Assembly (NCBI GenBank): GCA_022009815.1
Contig: CP091725.1
Location: 1,922,001 to 1,986,000 of the forward strand
Reading direction: 5' to 3'
DNA length: 64,000 nt
From: Bacteroidales bacterium
GTDB lineage: Bacteria > Bacteroidota > Bacteroidia > Bacteroidales > Muribaculaceae
Shown: positions 30,640 through 38,843 of the stretch, piece after piece
How the letters are laid out: every line of letters starts with the position of its first letter
Numbering within the stretch: the stretch's first letter is position 1
Notes under the pieces: model-generated
Told to the model about the DNA's origin: nothing
Seen by the model: the letters and a program-made list of their open reading frames with translations, nothing else
Databases searched by the model: none
Program-made: the position numbers and the translations under genes

Positions 30640-31506
30640 ATGGCAGAAATAACAATTGCCGGCATTATGAGAGCCGGCGCTTACTCGCCAAACCATATCG
30701 GCAACGACGCTGCGATTTTCAACGCTACGGCAGACCAGCTGCGCAAGCGCGGTTGCACGGTCAACATCTACAGCGAGGAGCAATTCAACAGCGGCAAAGT
30801 GAAGGAGCGCGTAATCCTCAATATGTGCCGTGAACAGGAGTCGATAAAACGCCTTCAGGACATGGGGGACGATGGTTGCATTGTGGTGAACTCTGGCTAC
30901 GGCATCGAGAACTGCACACGCGAGCGCATGACACGCATTCTGATGGGGCACAACATTCCGTATCCCGACAGTGTTATTGTCAACACCGACGAGGCTGTGG
31001 TAAACCAGCTGAGAAAGGCGGGCATCAACAACTGCTGGATAAAGCGCGGCGACTTCCATGCCATGCATAAGGAGGACGTGAGCTATGTGCGCCATGCGGA
31101 AGAGGCGCAGGAGGTGCTGCAGGAATATTTCTACCGCGGCATAAAGCGTGCAGTAATCAACCGTCATCTTGTGGGCGACCTTATAAAATTCTACGGCATC
31201 CATAACTCGCCGTTCTTCTTCTGGTTCTATCCTTTCGACGAGGGACACAGTAAATATGGACTTGAGGCTATCAACGGCAAGTCGAAAGGCATTGATTTCG
31301 ACATCGAGCGCTTGAAGGACATCTGCCACGACGCTTCCGAGGCTCTCGGCGTGGAGATTTATGGCGGCGACTGCATCGTGTCGCCGGAAGGCGACATCCG
31401 CATCGTCGATTTCAACGACTGGCCAAGTTTCGCGCCTTGCCGCAACGAGGCTGCTCCGTTTATTGCCAAGGCGGTGCTGAATTATGTCAAATCAAAACTT
31501 AAATAA
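30640..31506 (+). CDS. ATP-grasp-like protein of the inositol-lipid cluster
   Basis: A 288-residue cytosolic protein without membrane segments. N-terminus AGIMRAGAYSPNHIGNDAAI. The C-terminal GGDCIVSPEGDIRIVDFNDW resembles the metal-binding end of ATP-grasp ligases (paired Asp/Asn ligands), preceded by a central region with NCWIKRGDFHAM that could hold the nucleotide Lys. The substrate is unknown. It is spaced 20 nt from the nucleotidyltransferase and 8 nt from the PIP synthase gene, so it belongs to this operon. Confidence 0.65.
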   Translation: MAEITIAGIMRAGAYSPNHIGNDAAIFNATADQLRKRGCTVNIYSEEQFNSGKVKERVILNMCREQESIKRLQDMGDDGCIVVNSGYGIENCTRERMTRILMGHNIPYPDSVIVNTDEAVVNQLRKAGINNCWIKRGDFHAMHKEDVSYVRHAEEAQEVLQEYFYRGIKRAVINRHLVGDLIKFYGIHNSPFFFWFYPFDEGHSKYGLEAINGKSKGIDFDIERLKDICHDASEALGVEIYGGDCIVSPEGDIRIVDFNDWPSFAPCRNEAAPFIAKAVLNYVKSKLK

Positions 31507-31514
31507 CGACGCCG

Positions 31515-32456
31515 ATGAATATAAAAGAATTGAAAGCGTCTTATAAAGACACCCTCAAGTCGATGGACACGGAGGAAACGATCGACCTTTGTTTCTATCG
31601 CCCGATAGGTTATATGTGGGCTGTGCTGTGTGCGAAACTCGGCATCAAGCCAAACGCCATTACGATTGCTTCTATATTTATAGGTGTGGCGGCTGGAGTG
31701 ATGTTCTATTTCGACGACCTTTGGCTGAATATTGTGGGGGTGTTGTTGCTCGTTTGGGCAAACTCTTTCGACAGTGCCGACGGTCAGTTGGCGCGTATGA
31801 CGCAGCAGTACTCACGCCTCGGTCGTATACTCGACGGTCTGAGCGGCGACTTCTGGTTTGTGGCGATCTATTTGGCTATATGCTTCCGTGAAAACTGTAC
31901 CAGCGTGTTCTTTATGGAACACCAGTGGGTCATTTGGGCGATAGCCGTAGCCGCAGGTCTGTGCCATGCGAAACAGGCCGCAGCTGCCGACTATTATCGC
32001 CAGTTCCACTTGTATTTCTTGAAAGGAAAAGAAGGAAGTGAGCTCGACAGCGTGGAGCAGCTTGACAAGGCGTATGCCGCTGTGTCATGGAAGGGAAACT
32101 TCTGGAAGAAGACCACGATGTTCTTCTACCGCAACTATACCGCAAACCAGGAGGTGCTCACGCCACGCATGCAGCAACTGCGCCGCGCCTTGCGCAAACG
32201 TTTTGGCGAGGGGGAGGTGCCGCAGTCGTTCCGCGATGCGTTCCGTGCCGGCAGCAAGCCGTTGATGAAATACACCAACTGGCTGTCGTTCAATTTGCGT
32301 TCGATAGCGCTTGTATGCTCGCTGCTCGTCAAGATGCCGTGGCTCTATTTCGCTTTCGAGCTGGTCGTGCTCAATCTGATGCTTGTATATATGATTTGGC
32401 GGCATGAGCGCATGTGCCGTAAATTTACGGAGGAGGTTGAAAATGGCAAATACTGA
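31515..32456 (+). CDS. CDP-alcohol phosphatidyltransferase (phosphatidylinositol-phosphate synthase-like)
   Basis: A 313-residue membrane enzyme with the family signature D-x2-DG-x2-AR-x8-G-x3-D-x3-D, seen as DSADGQLARMTQQYSRLGRI then LDGLSGD. Six or so membrane segments, the first at AITIASIFIGVAAGVMFYF. It exchanges CMP of a CDP-lipid for an alcohol. With an inositol-phosphate synthase and a HAD phosphatase in the same cluster, inositol phosphate is the likely acceptor, as shown for the Bacteroides counterpart. Its end overlaps the HAD gene by 14 nt. Confidence 0.85.
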   Translation: MNIKELKASYKDTLKSMDTEETIDLCFYRPIGYMWAVLCAKLGIKPNAITIASIFIGVAAGVMFYFDDLWLNIVGVLLLVWANSFDSADGQLARMTQQYSRLGRILDGLSGDFWFVAIYLAICFRENCTSVFFMEHQWVIWAIAVAAGLCHAKQAAAADYYRQFHLYFLKGKEGSELDSVEQLDKAYAAVSWKGNFWKKTTMFFYRNYTANQEVLTPRMQQLRRALRKRFGEGEVPQSFRDAFRAGSKPLMKYTNWLSFNLRSIALVCSLLVKMPWLYFAFELVVLNLMLVYMIWRHERMCRKFTEEVENGKY

Positions 32457-33159
32457 TATTAAGGGTGTGATTTTCGACTACGGCGGCACAATCGACAGCC
32501 GTGGCGACCATTGGAGCGAAGTGATTTGGGACGGATACCGCAAGGCTGGTGTGCAGGTGACGAAGAAGCAGTTCCGCGACTGCTACGTCTATGCGGAGCG
32601 TGAGCTGGCGAAGACTCGCCATATACTGCCCGAGCATAATTTCTACGACCTGTTGCTCGTCAAGATGCGTATCGAGATAGGCAACCTCGTTGAAAACGCA
32701 GTGCTCCCTTCTGATTATCCCGTGGAGGAAAAGGCGCTTGCCGTGGCGCGCTATTGCTATAATCGTGCGAAGGAATCGGTTGAGGAGGCGCGTCAGGTGT
32801 TGGAGTTTGTGCATGAGCGGGTGCCGATGGTGCTCGTGAGCAACTTCTACGGCAATGTGGAGACGGTGCTTGCCGATTTCGACTTGGCACGCTATTTCAA
32901 AAAGGTTGTTGAAAGCGCTGTGGTTGGCATACGAAAGCCCGATCCGCGCATTTTCGCGCTCGGTGTGGAGGCTCTTGGCGTCCCTGCAGAGAATGTGCTT
33001 GTCGTTGGCGACAGCTATAAGAAGGATATCGTGCCGGCTGAGTCTATTGGATGCCAGGTGGCGTGGCTCAAAGGAAAAGGATGGACGGCGGAGGAAGATG
33101 CCGTCACGCATCCCGAAATAATCAAAAAACTCGAGGAAATCGAAAAACACTTCGTTTAG
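32443..33159 (+). CDS. HAD hydrolase, probable phosphatidylinositol-phosphate phosphatase
   Basis: A 238-residue HAD phosphatase starting MANTDIKGVIFDYGGTIDSR. In motif I, FDYGGTI, the usual second Asp is replaced by Gly, as in some HAD subgroups. Motif II is PMVLVSNFYGN; motif III is a Lys in VVGIRKPDPRIF; motif IV is VLVVGDSYKKDIVPAESIG. It is translationally coupled to the CDP-alcohol transferase. In the Bacteroides pathway a HAD enzyme removes the phosphate from PIP to give phosphatidylinositol; this role is inferred from context. Confidence 0.78.
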   Translation: MANTDIKGVIFDYGGTIDSRGDHWSEVIWDGYRKAGVQVTKKQFRDCYVYAERELAKTRHILPEHNFYDLLLVKMRIEIGNLVENAVLPSDYPVEEKALAVARYCYNRAKESVEEARQVLEFVHERVPMVLVSNFYGNVETVLADFDLARYFKKVVESAVVGIRKPDPRIFALGVEALGVPAENVLVVGDSYKKDIVPAESIGCQVAWLKGKGWTAEEDAVTHPEIIKKLEEIEKHFV

Positions 33160-33176
33160 AAATTTTCACAAAATAA

Positions 33177-33226
33177 GGCGCAATCAGGTGATATTTAACA
33201 AATATTATCTGATTACGCCCTTTTTT
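33177..33226 (+). terminator. Terminator after the pdxA-HAD operon
   Basis: A 20-bp stem with one mismatch and two G-T pairs (33177-33196 with 33200-33219, outer GGCG/CGCC) followed by six T. It separates the operon from ino1, which has its own promoter. Confidence 0.8.
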
Positions 33227-33271
33227 ACCAAAGTTTAGACCATTTGGACCATTTATTTATTTAAAAATAAT

Positions 33272-33301
33272 TTTGCATTCAGGAAAATAGCAGTACTTTT
33301 G
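33272..33301 (+). promoter_or_regulatory. Promoter of the inositol-phosphate synthase gene
   Basis: TTTG at 33272-33275 and TACTTTTG at 33294-33301, spacer 18 bp: a strong Bacteroidetes promoter. The leader to the ATG is about 55 nt. Confidence 0.75.
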
Positions 33302-33363
33302 ACCCGTGGATTTTGGTCCGCAAGACAAATTTGAAAACAACTCAAAAGAAAATATTCTGAAAA

Positions 33364-34671
33364 ATGGAAAATTGCAACGTTAAAAAAGCAGAAGGCAAAC
33401 TTGGCGTACTTGTAGTAGGTCTTGGTGCCGTTTCAACAACATTTATGACAGGTGTATTGATGGCTCGTAAAGGTTTGGCTAAACCAGTGGGCTCAATGAC
33501 ACAATACGACAAAATCCGCGTTGGCCGCGGTGCTGAAAAGAAATATCTTCACTATAAAGACATCGTGCCTTTGGCAGATTTGAACGACATCGTTTTCGGT
33601 TCTTGGGACGTTTATCCTGCAAACGCATACGAGTCGGCTATCAACGCTGAGGTGCTTAAAGAAAAAGACATAGAGCCGGTTAAGGACGAATTGGTTAAAA
33701 TCGTTCCTATGAAGGCGGCTTTCGACCATAATTATGCAAAACGTCTTGACGGTGACAACGTGAAAACTTGCGCTAACCGTTGGGATATGATGGAGCAGGT
33801 TCGCGAAGATATCCGCAACTTCAAGGCAGCAAACAACTGCAGCCGTATCGTTGTGCTTTGGGCGGCTTCTACTGAAATCTACGTTCCGGTAGACGAGAAG
33901 ATCCACGGCTCTCTCGCTTCTTTGGAAGCAGCTATGAAGGCTGACGACAAAGAGCACATCGCTCCTTCTATGTGCTACGCTTACGCAGCTCTTTCTGAAG
34001 GCGCTCCTTTCATCATGGGTGCTCCTAACACCACTGTCGACATCCCTGCTATGTGGGAGCTCGCTGAAAAAACCAAGATGCCTATCGCCGGTAAGGACTT
34101 CAAGACTGGTCAAACTTTGGTTAAGTCTGGTTTTGCTCCTATCATCGGAACCCGTTGCCTCGGCTTGTCAGGATGGTTCTCTACAAACATCCTCGGTAAC
34201 CGCGACGGTCTTGTGCTCGACGAGCCTGCAAACTTCCACACTAAGGAAGTCAGCAAATTGTCTACTTTGGAGTCAATCCTCGTGCCTGAGAATCAGCCGG
34301 ATCTCTACAAAGACTACTACCACAAAGTGCGCATCAACTACTATCCACCGCGCAACGACAACAAGGAAGGATGGGACAACATCGACATCTTCGGATGGAT
34401 GGGTTACCCAATGCAGATCAAAATCAACTTCCTCTGCCGCGACTCTATCCTCGCTGCTCCTCTTTGCCTTGACCTCGTGTTGCTCAGCGACTTGGCTGCA
34501 CGCGCAGGACGCTACGGAACTCAGCGCTTCTTGAGCTTCTTCCTCAAGAGCCCGATGCACGACTACACTCAGGGCGAGGTGCCTGTAAACCACTTGTTCC
34601 AGCAGTACGTAATGCTCAAGAACGCTCTCCGCGAAATGGGCGGTTACGAGGCTGATGAGGAAATCGATTAA
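33364..34671 (+). CDS. ino1: Myo-inositol-1-phosphate (inositol-3-phosphate) synthase
   Basis: A 435-residue NAD-dependent enzyme: GVLVVGLGAVSTTFMTGVLM (Rossmann loop), then IVVLWAASTEIYVPVDEKI, FIMGAPNTTVDIPAMWELA, and catalytic-region IAGKDFKTGQTLVKSGFAP. The conserved Lys residues of the MIPS fold lie in GKDFKTGQT and the later VRINYYPPRNDNK. It cyclises glucose-6-phosphate to inositol phosphate. It is transcribed on its own and closed by a terminator. The codon pattern, rich in favoured codons, suggests high expression. Confidence 0.95.
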   Translation: MENCNVKKAEGKLGVLVVGLGAVSTTFMTGVLMARKGLAKPVGSMTQYDKIRVGRGAEKKYLHYKDIVPLADLNDIVFGSWDVYPANAYESAINAEVLKEKDIEPVKDELVKIVPMKAAFDHNYAKRLDGDNVKTCANRWDMMEQVREDIRNFKAANNCSRIVVLWAASTEIYVPVDEKIHGSLASLEAAMKADDKEHIAPSMCYAYAALSEGAPFIMGAPNTTVDIPAMWELAEKTKMPIAGKDFKTGQTLVKSGFAPIIGTRCLGLSGWFSTNILGNRDGLVLDEPANFHTKEVSKLSTLESILVPENQPDLYKDYYHKVRINYYPPRNDNKEGWDNIDIFGWMGYPMQIKINFLCRDSILAAPLCLDLVLLSDLAARAGRYGTQRFLSFFLKSPMHDYTQGEVPVNHLFQQYVMLKNALREMGGYEADEEID

Positions 34672-34692
34672 TATTCCTAAAAAAACATAATA

Positions 34693-34726
34693 AAGCGAGG
34701 CTGCGTCGAAAGATGCAGCCTCGCTT
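34693..34726 (+). terminator. Terminator after ino1
   Basis: A perfect 12-bp stem, AAGCGAGGCTGC with GCAGCCTCGCTT, and a 10-nt loop; a modest T tail follows. Confidence 0.8.
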
Positions 34727-34766
34727 CATTTAGAGGGTGATGACCCTTATTTTTCTTGAAAAGATG

Positions 34767-35812
34767 TTACAATGCTTTGTCGAGGTCGTCGATCAGACGG
34801 TCTACATTTTCCGACAGCGTGGCCCAGCTGGTGCATATACGCACTTCCGTCATGCCGGGAGTTAGGTGCTCCGTTGTGGAGAAGATGTAGCGGTCAGACA
34901 AATGCTCGATTACGCTGTCGGGAAGTATGGGGAATTGCTGGTTTGTGGTCGAAGCATAAGCAAGAGCCACACCTTTGCCTCTAGCGCGCAGCGTATGCGC
35001 ATCGCCTGTTCGACGGCGTGGCGCGACAGCTGCATGTAGAGGTCGTTTTCAAACAACGTCTCAAACTGGATGCCGAGCAGGCGCCCTTTGGCAAGCAGTC
35101 CGCCGTTTTGCTTTATCATGTATCTGAATCCCGGCGTGATTGACGGGTTGTTTATGACAACAGCTTCGCCGAAGAGTGCGCCGATTTTTGTTCCACCGAT
35201 ATAGAACACGTCGCAGAGGCGTGCGATGTCGGCGAGCGACGTGTCGTTGTCGCTGGCGGCAAGTCCGTAGCCCAGACGTGCTCCGTCAAGAAACAGCGGC
35301 AATTCAAGCTTGCGGCACATCGCGCTGATGGCTTCAAGTTCGTTGAGATGGTAGACCGTACCCACTTCGGTCGACTGCGAGATGTAGACCATTCCTGGCT
35401 GCACGCAGTGCTCCAACCCTTTGTCGTCGAAATGGCGGCGATACACCTGCTCAATCAGTTGTGGCGTGATTTTTCCATTGATGCCTGGCACGGTGATTAC
35501 TTTGTGTCCTGTCGACTCGATGGCACCGGTCTCATGCACGGCTATGTGTCCGGTTTCCACACATATCACTCCCTGGTATGGACGCAGAATGGAGGCTATG
35601 ACGGTTTTGTTTGTCTGTGTGCCACCGACGAGAAAATGCACATCGGCATCGGGGGCATTGCAGACGCGTCGGATAATCTGGCGTGCATTCTCGCAGTGGC
35701 GGTCTTTGCCGTATCCGGGGGTCTGCTCCATGTTGGTCTCTGCAAGTCGTTGAAGGATGCTTGCATGCGCTCCTTCGGTGTAGTCGCATTCGAAGTTGAT
35801 CATAAAAGCCAA
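34767..35812 (-). CDS. ltaE: Low-specificity L-threonine aldolase-like PLP enzyme, one frame break
   Basis: About 348 residues with one break near 34978, where a GGG run reads as GG (repaired EAKGVALAYASTTNQ). PLP fold type I: N-terminal NFECDYTEGAHASILQRLAE, VHFLVGGTQTNKTVIASILR, TGHIAVHETGAIESTGHKV, FLDGARLGYGL, and the Schiff-base Lys in VFYIGGTKIGALFGEAVV. It splits threonine to glycine and acetaldehyde; related beta-elimination functions are possible. It is a single-gene unit. Confidence 0.85.
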
Positions 35813-35896
35813 ATTAGATGTTTCCGCAAATTTAGTCAGAATTTGCGGAATATTTGAGTCCTTTTATGAAAAATTGCCGGGTGGAGTGACCGGTAA

Positions 35897-35932
35897 TAAA
35901 AAAACGGGACTCAACCAGAAGGATGAATCCCG
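35897..35932 (-). terminator. Terminator of the ferritin gene
   Basis: On the minus strand, CGGGATTCA pairs with TGAGTCCCG (one G-T pair) across a 10-nt loop, followed by about seven T. Confidence 0.8.
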
Positions 35933-35970
35933 CCCCAAACCAAATTTTATGCTTCTATTTTCTTATGCGC

Positions 35971-36453
35971 TTATTTGCGTTGCGCAAGCTGAGAGTCGAG
36001 GAAGAGGATGCCAGCCTCGCCGGCTTTTGCGAATTTCTCTGCCAAGTCTCTTGCAGTGGCTTCTTCTTCCACTTGCTCGCGGACAAATCCCCAAAGGAAA
36101 TCCTGGGTGGCTTTGTCTTTTTCTGCCGATGCCACATCTACGAGCTCGTCGATGAGTTTCGACACGTGGCACTCGTGGTCATAGACGTTTTTAAACACTT
36201 CTGCCACATCGCCCCAGCCTGTAGGAACGACATCCACCATACCTACTTCTGCTTTTTCGCCGCGTTTGTTCAGGTAGTCGGCAATCTCGTAAGCGTGGTT
36301 AAGTTCTTCCTGCGACTGTTTCATCAGCCAGTTGGCGCATCCGTCAAGACCTTTGTTTTTAAGATAAAATGCCATTGAAAGATAAAGGTTTGAAGACCAC
36401 ATCTCGGCATTGATCTGCACGTTAAGCTCTTTTTGTAATTTTTCGGTCATCAT
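35971..36453 (-). CDS. ftnA: Ferritin (non-heme iron storage)
   Basis: 160 residues from MMTEKLQKELNVQ. A four-helix bundle ferritin: ferroxidase-type residues in NAEMWSSNLYLSMAFYL, QSQEELNHAYEIADYLNKRG (E-x2-H) and REQVEEEATARDLAEKF. It stores iron as ferrihydrite and protects from oxidative stress. It has its own terminator; no good TAnnTTTG box was found upstream, so its control may differ from that of its neighbours. Confidence 0.93.
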   Translation of the reverse strand: MMTEKLQKELNVQINAEMWSSNLYLSMAFYLKNKGLDGCANWLMKQSQEELNHAYEIADYLNKRGEKAEVGMVDVVPTGWGDVAEVFKNVYDHECHVSKLIDELVDVASAEKDKATQDFLWGFVREQVEEEATARDLAEKFAKAGEAGILFLDSQLAQRK

Positions 36454-36604
36454 AGTTGTATGTTTTTTTATATATTTGTTTGTCAATTGTTTACTTGCCG
36501 CTCCTTCAAGCAGTCACTATTGGTTTCTGCCAAAAATGTGCCAGCGTGCGGATGGTGTCAATATGGCGGTTGTGGCGGTCGTTGTGTCACGAGGTGACTG
36601 CCAT

Positions 36605-36635
36605 TTTGCAGGTTCGTGGAAAAACACTACATTTG
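36605..36635 (+). promoter_or_regulatory. Textbook Bacteroidetes promoter of the HU gene pair
   Basis: TTTG (36605-36608), 19-bp spacer and TACATTTG (36628-36635). Transcription should start near 36640, so the leader is almost absent if the ATG at 36643 is used, or about 18 nt for the ATG at 36658. Confidence 0.8.
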
Positions 36636-36642
36636 CATTACA

Positions 36643-36954
36643 ATGGAAAAAAAAGAAATGCAACATAAGGATATTGTCGCTGAACTGGCACGACGCTTGG
36701 AGCGGGGAGAGGCTGATGTGGAGGCTCTTGCCGACGGTTTTGCCTCTTTGCTGAAGGAGCATTGCGGCGCTCTCGAGACGGTCGCTGTGCCGGGTTTCGG
36801 CAAGTTTGAGGGAGAGAAGCTGATGGAGCGTGTGGAGGTGGATTCCGCCTCTGGACGCAGGATGCTTTATCCGCCCGAAATAAGAATGACGTTTGTGCCG
36901 GGCACTCGACTTAAAACCCGCATTGCGGAGAAAGGAGAAGCCGGCGATGAGTAA
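36643..36954 (+). CDS. HU-family DNA-binding protein
   Basis: About 103 residues (or 98 from the ATG at 36658, MQHKDIVAEL). An N-terminal helical dimerisation part (HKDIVAELARRLERGEADVE), then VAVPGFGKFEGEKLMER, the beta-strand start typical of HU/IHF folds, and the arm region SGRRMLYPPEIRMTFVPGTR. It binds and bends DNA. Its stop overlaps by 8 nt the start of the membrane-bound HU-family protein, so the two are made together. Confidence 0.85.
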   Translation: MEKKEMQHKDIVAELARRLERGEADVEALADGFASLLKEHCGALETVAVPGFGKFEGEKLMERVEVDSASGRRMLYPPEIRMTFVPGTRLKTRIAEKGEAGDE

Positions 36955-38050
36955 CCGAGTACTTGTGTTGCAGGACATTGTCAAGGCGTTGTCGCATGAG
37001 ACCGACACGTCGGAGGCTTTGTGTCAATCTTTTGTCAAAGAATTGTTTGCCATTGTTGCCGAACGGCTGATGGAGGGTGAGTCTGTGACGCTTAAAGGTG
37101 TTGGCCGCTTTGATGTGGATGGCGGCGAGGTGCGCTTTGTCGCCGACCCGGATACGGCCGCTGCAATCAACAGTGCGTTTGATTGTTTTGAGGCGATAGA
37201 GCTTGCCGATGATTTCGACGGCGATGAGCCAGTGGCGGAGGATGAGACTCCTGATGCTGCCGAAGAGGAGGCGGCGACAACTGCTGATGAGACAGCCGGA
37301 ACAGAGGACGTGGCGGATGAGAATCCTGCCGACGGAGCGGAGTCGGAGGAAAAGGAAAGTCAGACTGACGGGCTTGAAGAGAGTGAGACTGACAGTGAAG
37401 AGAACAAAGAAGAATGCACTGCTGAGGCTGACGCCGATGATGAGACTGTAACTGAGGAAACAGCCGAAGAAGAGACGGAAGAAACTGCCGAAGAAGCGGA
37501 GGAAACAGTGGAGGAAGAATATGATGATGAGCCACAGCCGAAACGTGGCGGATGCCGTTTCGCTTGGGGATTCCTTGCCGGATTCGTGACGGCTACGGTT
37601 GTAGCCGCCGTTGCGTGGTTCTGTCTGTTTGGAGTTGTCAAAAAACCGTCGTCTCAGCCAGTTGTAATTGCCGATGACACTGCCAAGGTGGCTGCGGCGG
37701 ATTCCGACTCGACGGCTGCAGTGGAGAAGCCGCAGGAACAGTCTGAGGAAAAAACGGCTGAGCCGGAGAAGGAGAGCAAGAAGGCTGAACAGACGTTCAA
37801 GGTTACCAATACGGCATATCTGAGCAACATTTCCCGCAAATTCTACGGACATTACGCTTTCTGGGTATACATTTACTTGGACAACAAAGATATAATCACC
37901 GATCCCGACAATTTGCCTGTCGGAGCTGAGCTGCGCATTCCTGCGCCGGAGAAATACGGCATCGACAAGAATAATCCCGAGAGCATCAGACGTGCTGAAA
38001 TAAAGCGCTTGAGATTAAAAACGGCAAATAGGGTGGCGACCGTGGATTGA
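36947..38050 (+). CDS. HU-domain protein with acidic linker, membrane segment and LysM-like domain
   Basis: 367 residues in four parts. An N-terminal HU-like domain (residues 1-80: LQDIVKALSHETDTSEALCQ, SVTLKGVGRFDVDGG). A very acidic Glu/Asp/Thr/Ala-rich linker (about 85-205). One membrane segment near residue 215 after KRGGCR (FAWGFLAGFVTATVVAAVAW). A second low-complexity linker, then a LysM-like C-terminus (SNISRKFYGHYAFWVYIYLD, LPVGAELRIPAPEKYG). With Arg/Lys on the HU side, the HU domain is cytoplasmic and the LysM-like part periplasmic. A physical link between nucleoid and cell wall is an attractive inference. It is co-transcribed with a soluble HU gene. Confidence 0.82.
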   Translation: MSNRVLVLQDIVKALSHETDTSEALCQSFVKELFAIVAERLMEGESVTLKGVGRFDVDGGEVRFVADPDTAAAINSAFDCFEAIELADDFDGDEPVAEDETPDAAEEEAATTADETAGTEDVADENPADGAESEEKESQTDGLEESETDSEENKEECTAEADADDETVTEETAEEETEETAEEAEETVEEEYDDEPQPKRGGCRFAWGFLAGFVTATVVAAVAWFCLFGVVKKPSSQPVVIADDTAKVAAADSDSTAAVEKPQEQSEEKTAEPEKESKKAEQTFKVTNTAYLSNISRKFYGHYAFWVYIYLDNKDIITDPDNLPVGAELRIPAPEKYGIDKNNPESIRRAEIKRLRLKTANRVATVD

Positions 38051-38092
38051 CAAGAAAACGAGGGGCTGTGTCCCCATAATATATAGAAGACC

Positions 38093-38843
38093 ATGAAATG
38101 GCCATACGCGCGATTATGGGCATTGTTGGCAACGGCATTTGCCGTGATTATGCTGTTGTCAACGTTTGACGACTTGCGGATTTTCGGGCATCAGATGGCT
38201 AAGGTAAAGACATCTCCCGAAGTCGGCGGTCAAGCCGTCAGAAGTGTTGCCGTGTCTGAAAAGAACGTTGCCGCAACCGATACGTGCAAGTATACGCTGC
38301 TCTTTGTAGGCGACTCCATGCTGGAAGGATTGTCGCCGCGTCTGGCTGCCTATGCCGAAGAAAACGGGCATTTGCTTTACACGGTGATTTGGTATGGGTC
38401 GACAACCGAAATGGGGCGCGACACATAAGCTGAGGGCATATATTGAAAAATTCAAACCTGGTTACATTGTGGTGTGCCTTGGAGGCAACGAGCTGTTTTT
38501 GCGCAATGTGGAACGCAGCCGTGCGGCGATGGTCGACTCCATCATTGCCGATATCGGCGGATTGCCATTTGTCTGGATCGGTCCTCCAAACTGGAAGCCA
38601 GACACGGGCATCAACCGCCTGATTGCCGGAAAGGTGGGCAACGGGCATTTCTTCCTTTCTTCAAATCTTAGTCTTGACCGCGCTTCCGATGGTGCTCATC
38701 CGACGCGCGAAGCCGCGGCGGTGTGGATGGACAGTGTGGCGGAGTGGATTTCCACAAAATCGGTATGCCCGATGCGCCTTGACGTTCCGCACAAACGCAG
38801 TGCCAAACCAGTGAAAACCATAGTTCTTACACCAGATGATTGA
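38093..38843 (+). CDS. SGNH-type acylhydrolase/transferase partner of MBOAT protein, one frame break
   Basis: About 250 residues. An N-terminal membrane anchor (LWALLATAFAVIMLLSTFDD), then block I of the SGNH fold (YTLLFVGDSMLEGLSPRLAA), block III IVVCLGGNELF, and a C-terminal Asp-x2-His in ASDGAHPTREAAAVW. The break near 38410 sits in GSTTEKWGATHKLR; restoring two A to a shortened run bridges it. Such periplasmic proteins take acetyl groups delivered by an MBOAT partner, which is encoded immediately downstream with an 8-nt overlap. The glycan target is unknown. Confidence 0.8.

Noticed and set aside
30319..31329. A 336-codon minus-strand frame
   Set aside because: It overlaps the nucleotidyltransferase and ATP-grasp-like genes and shows no family features.
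36911..37852. A 313-codon minus-strand frame rich in Leu, Arg and Phe
   Set aside because: It is the reverse of the acidic linker of the HU-TM-LysM protein.
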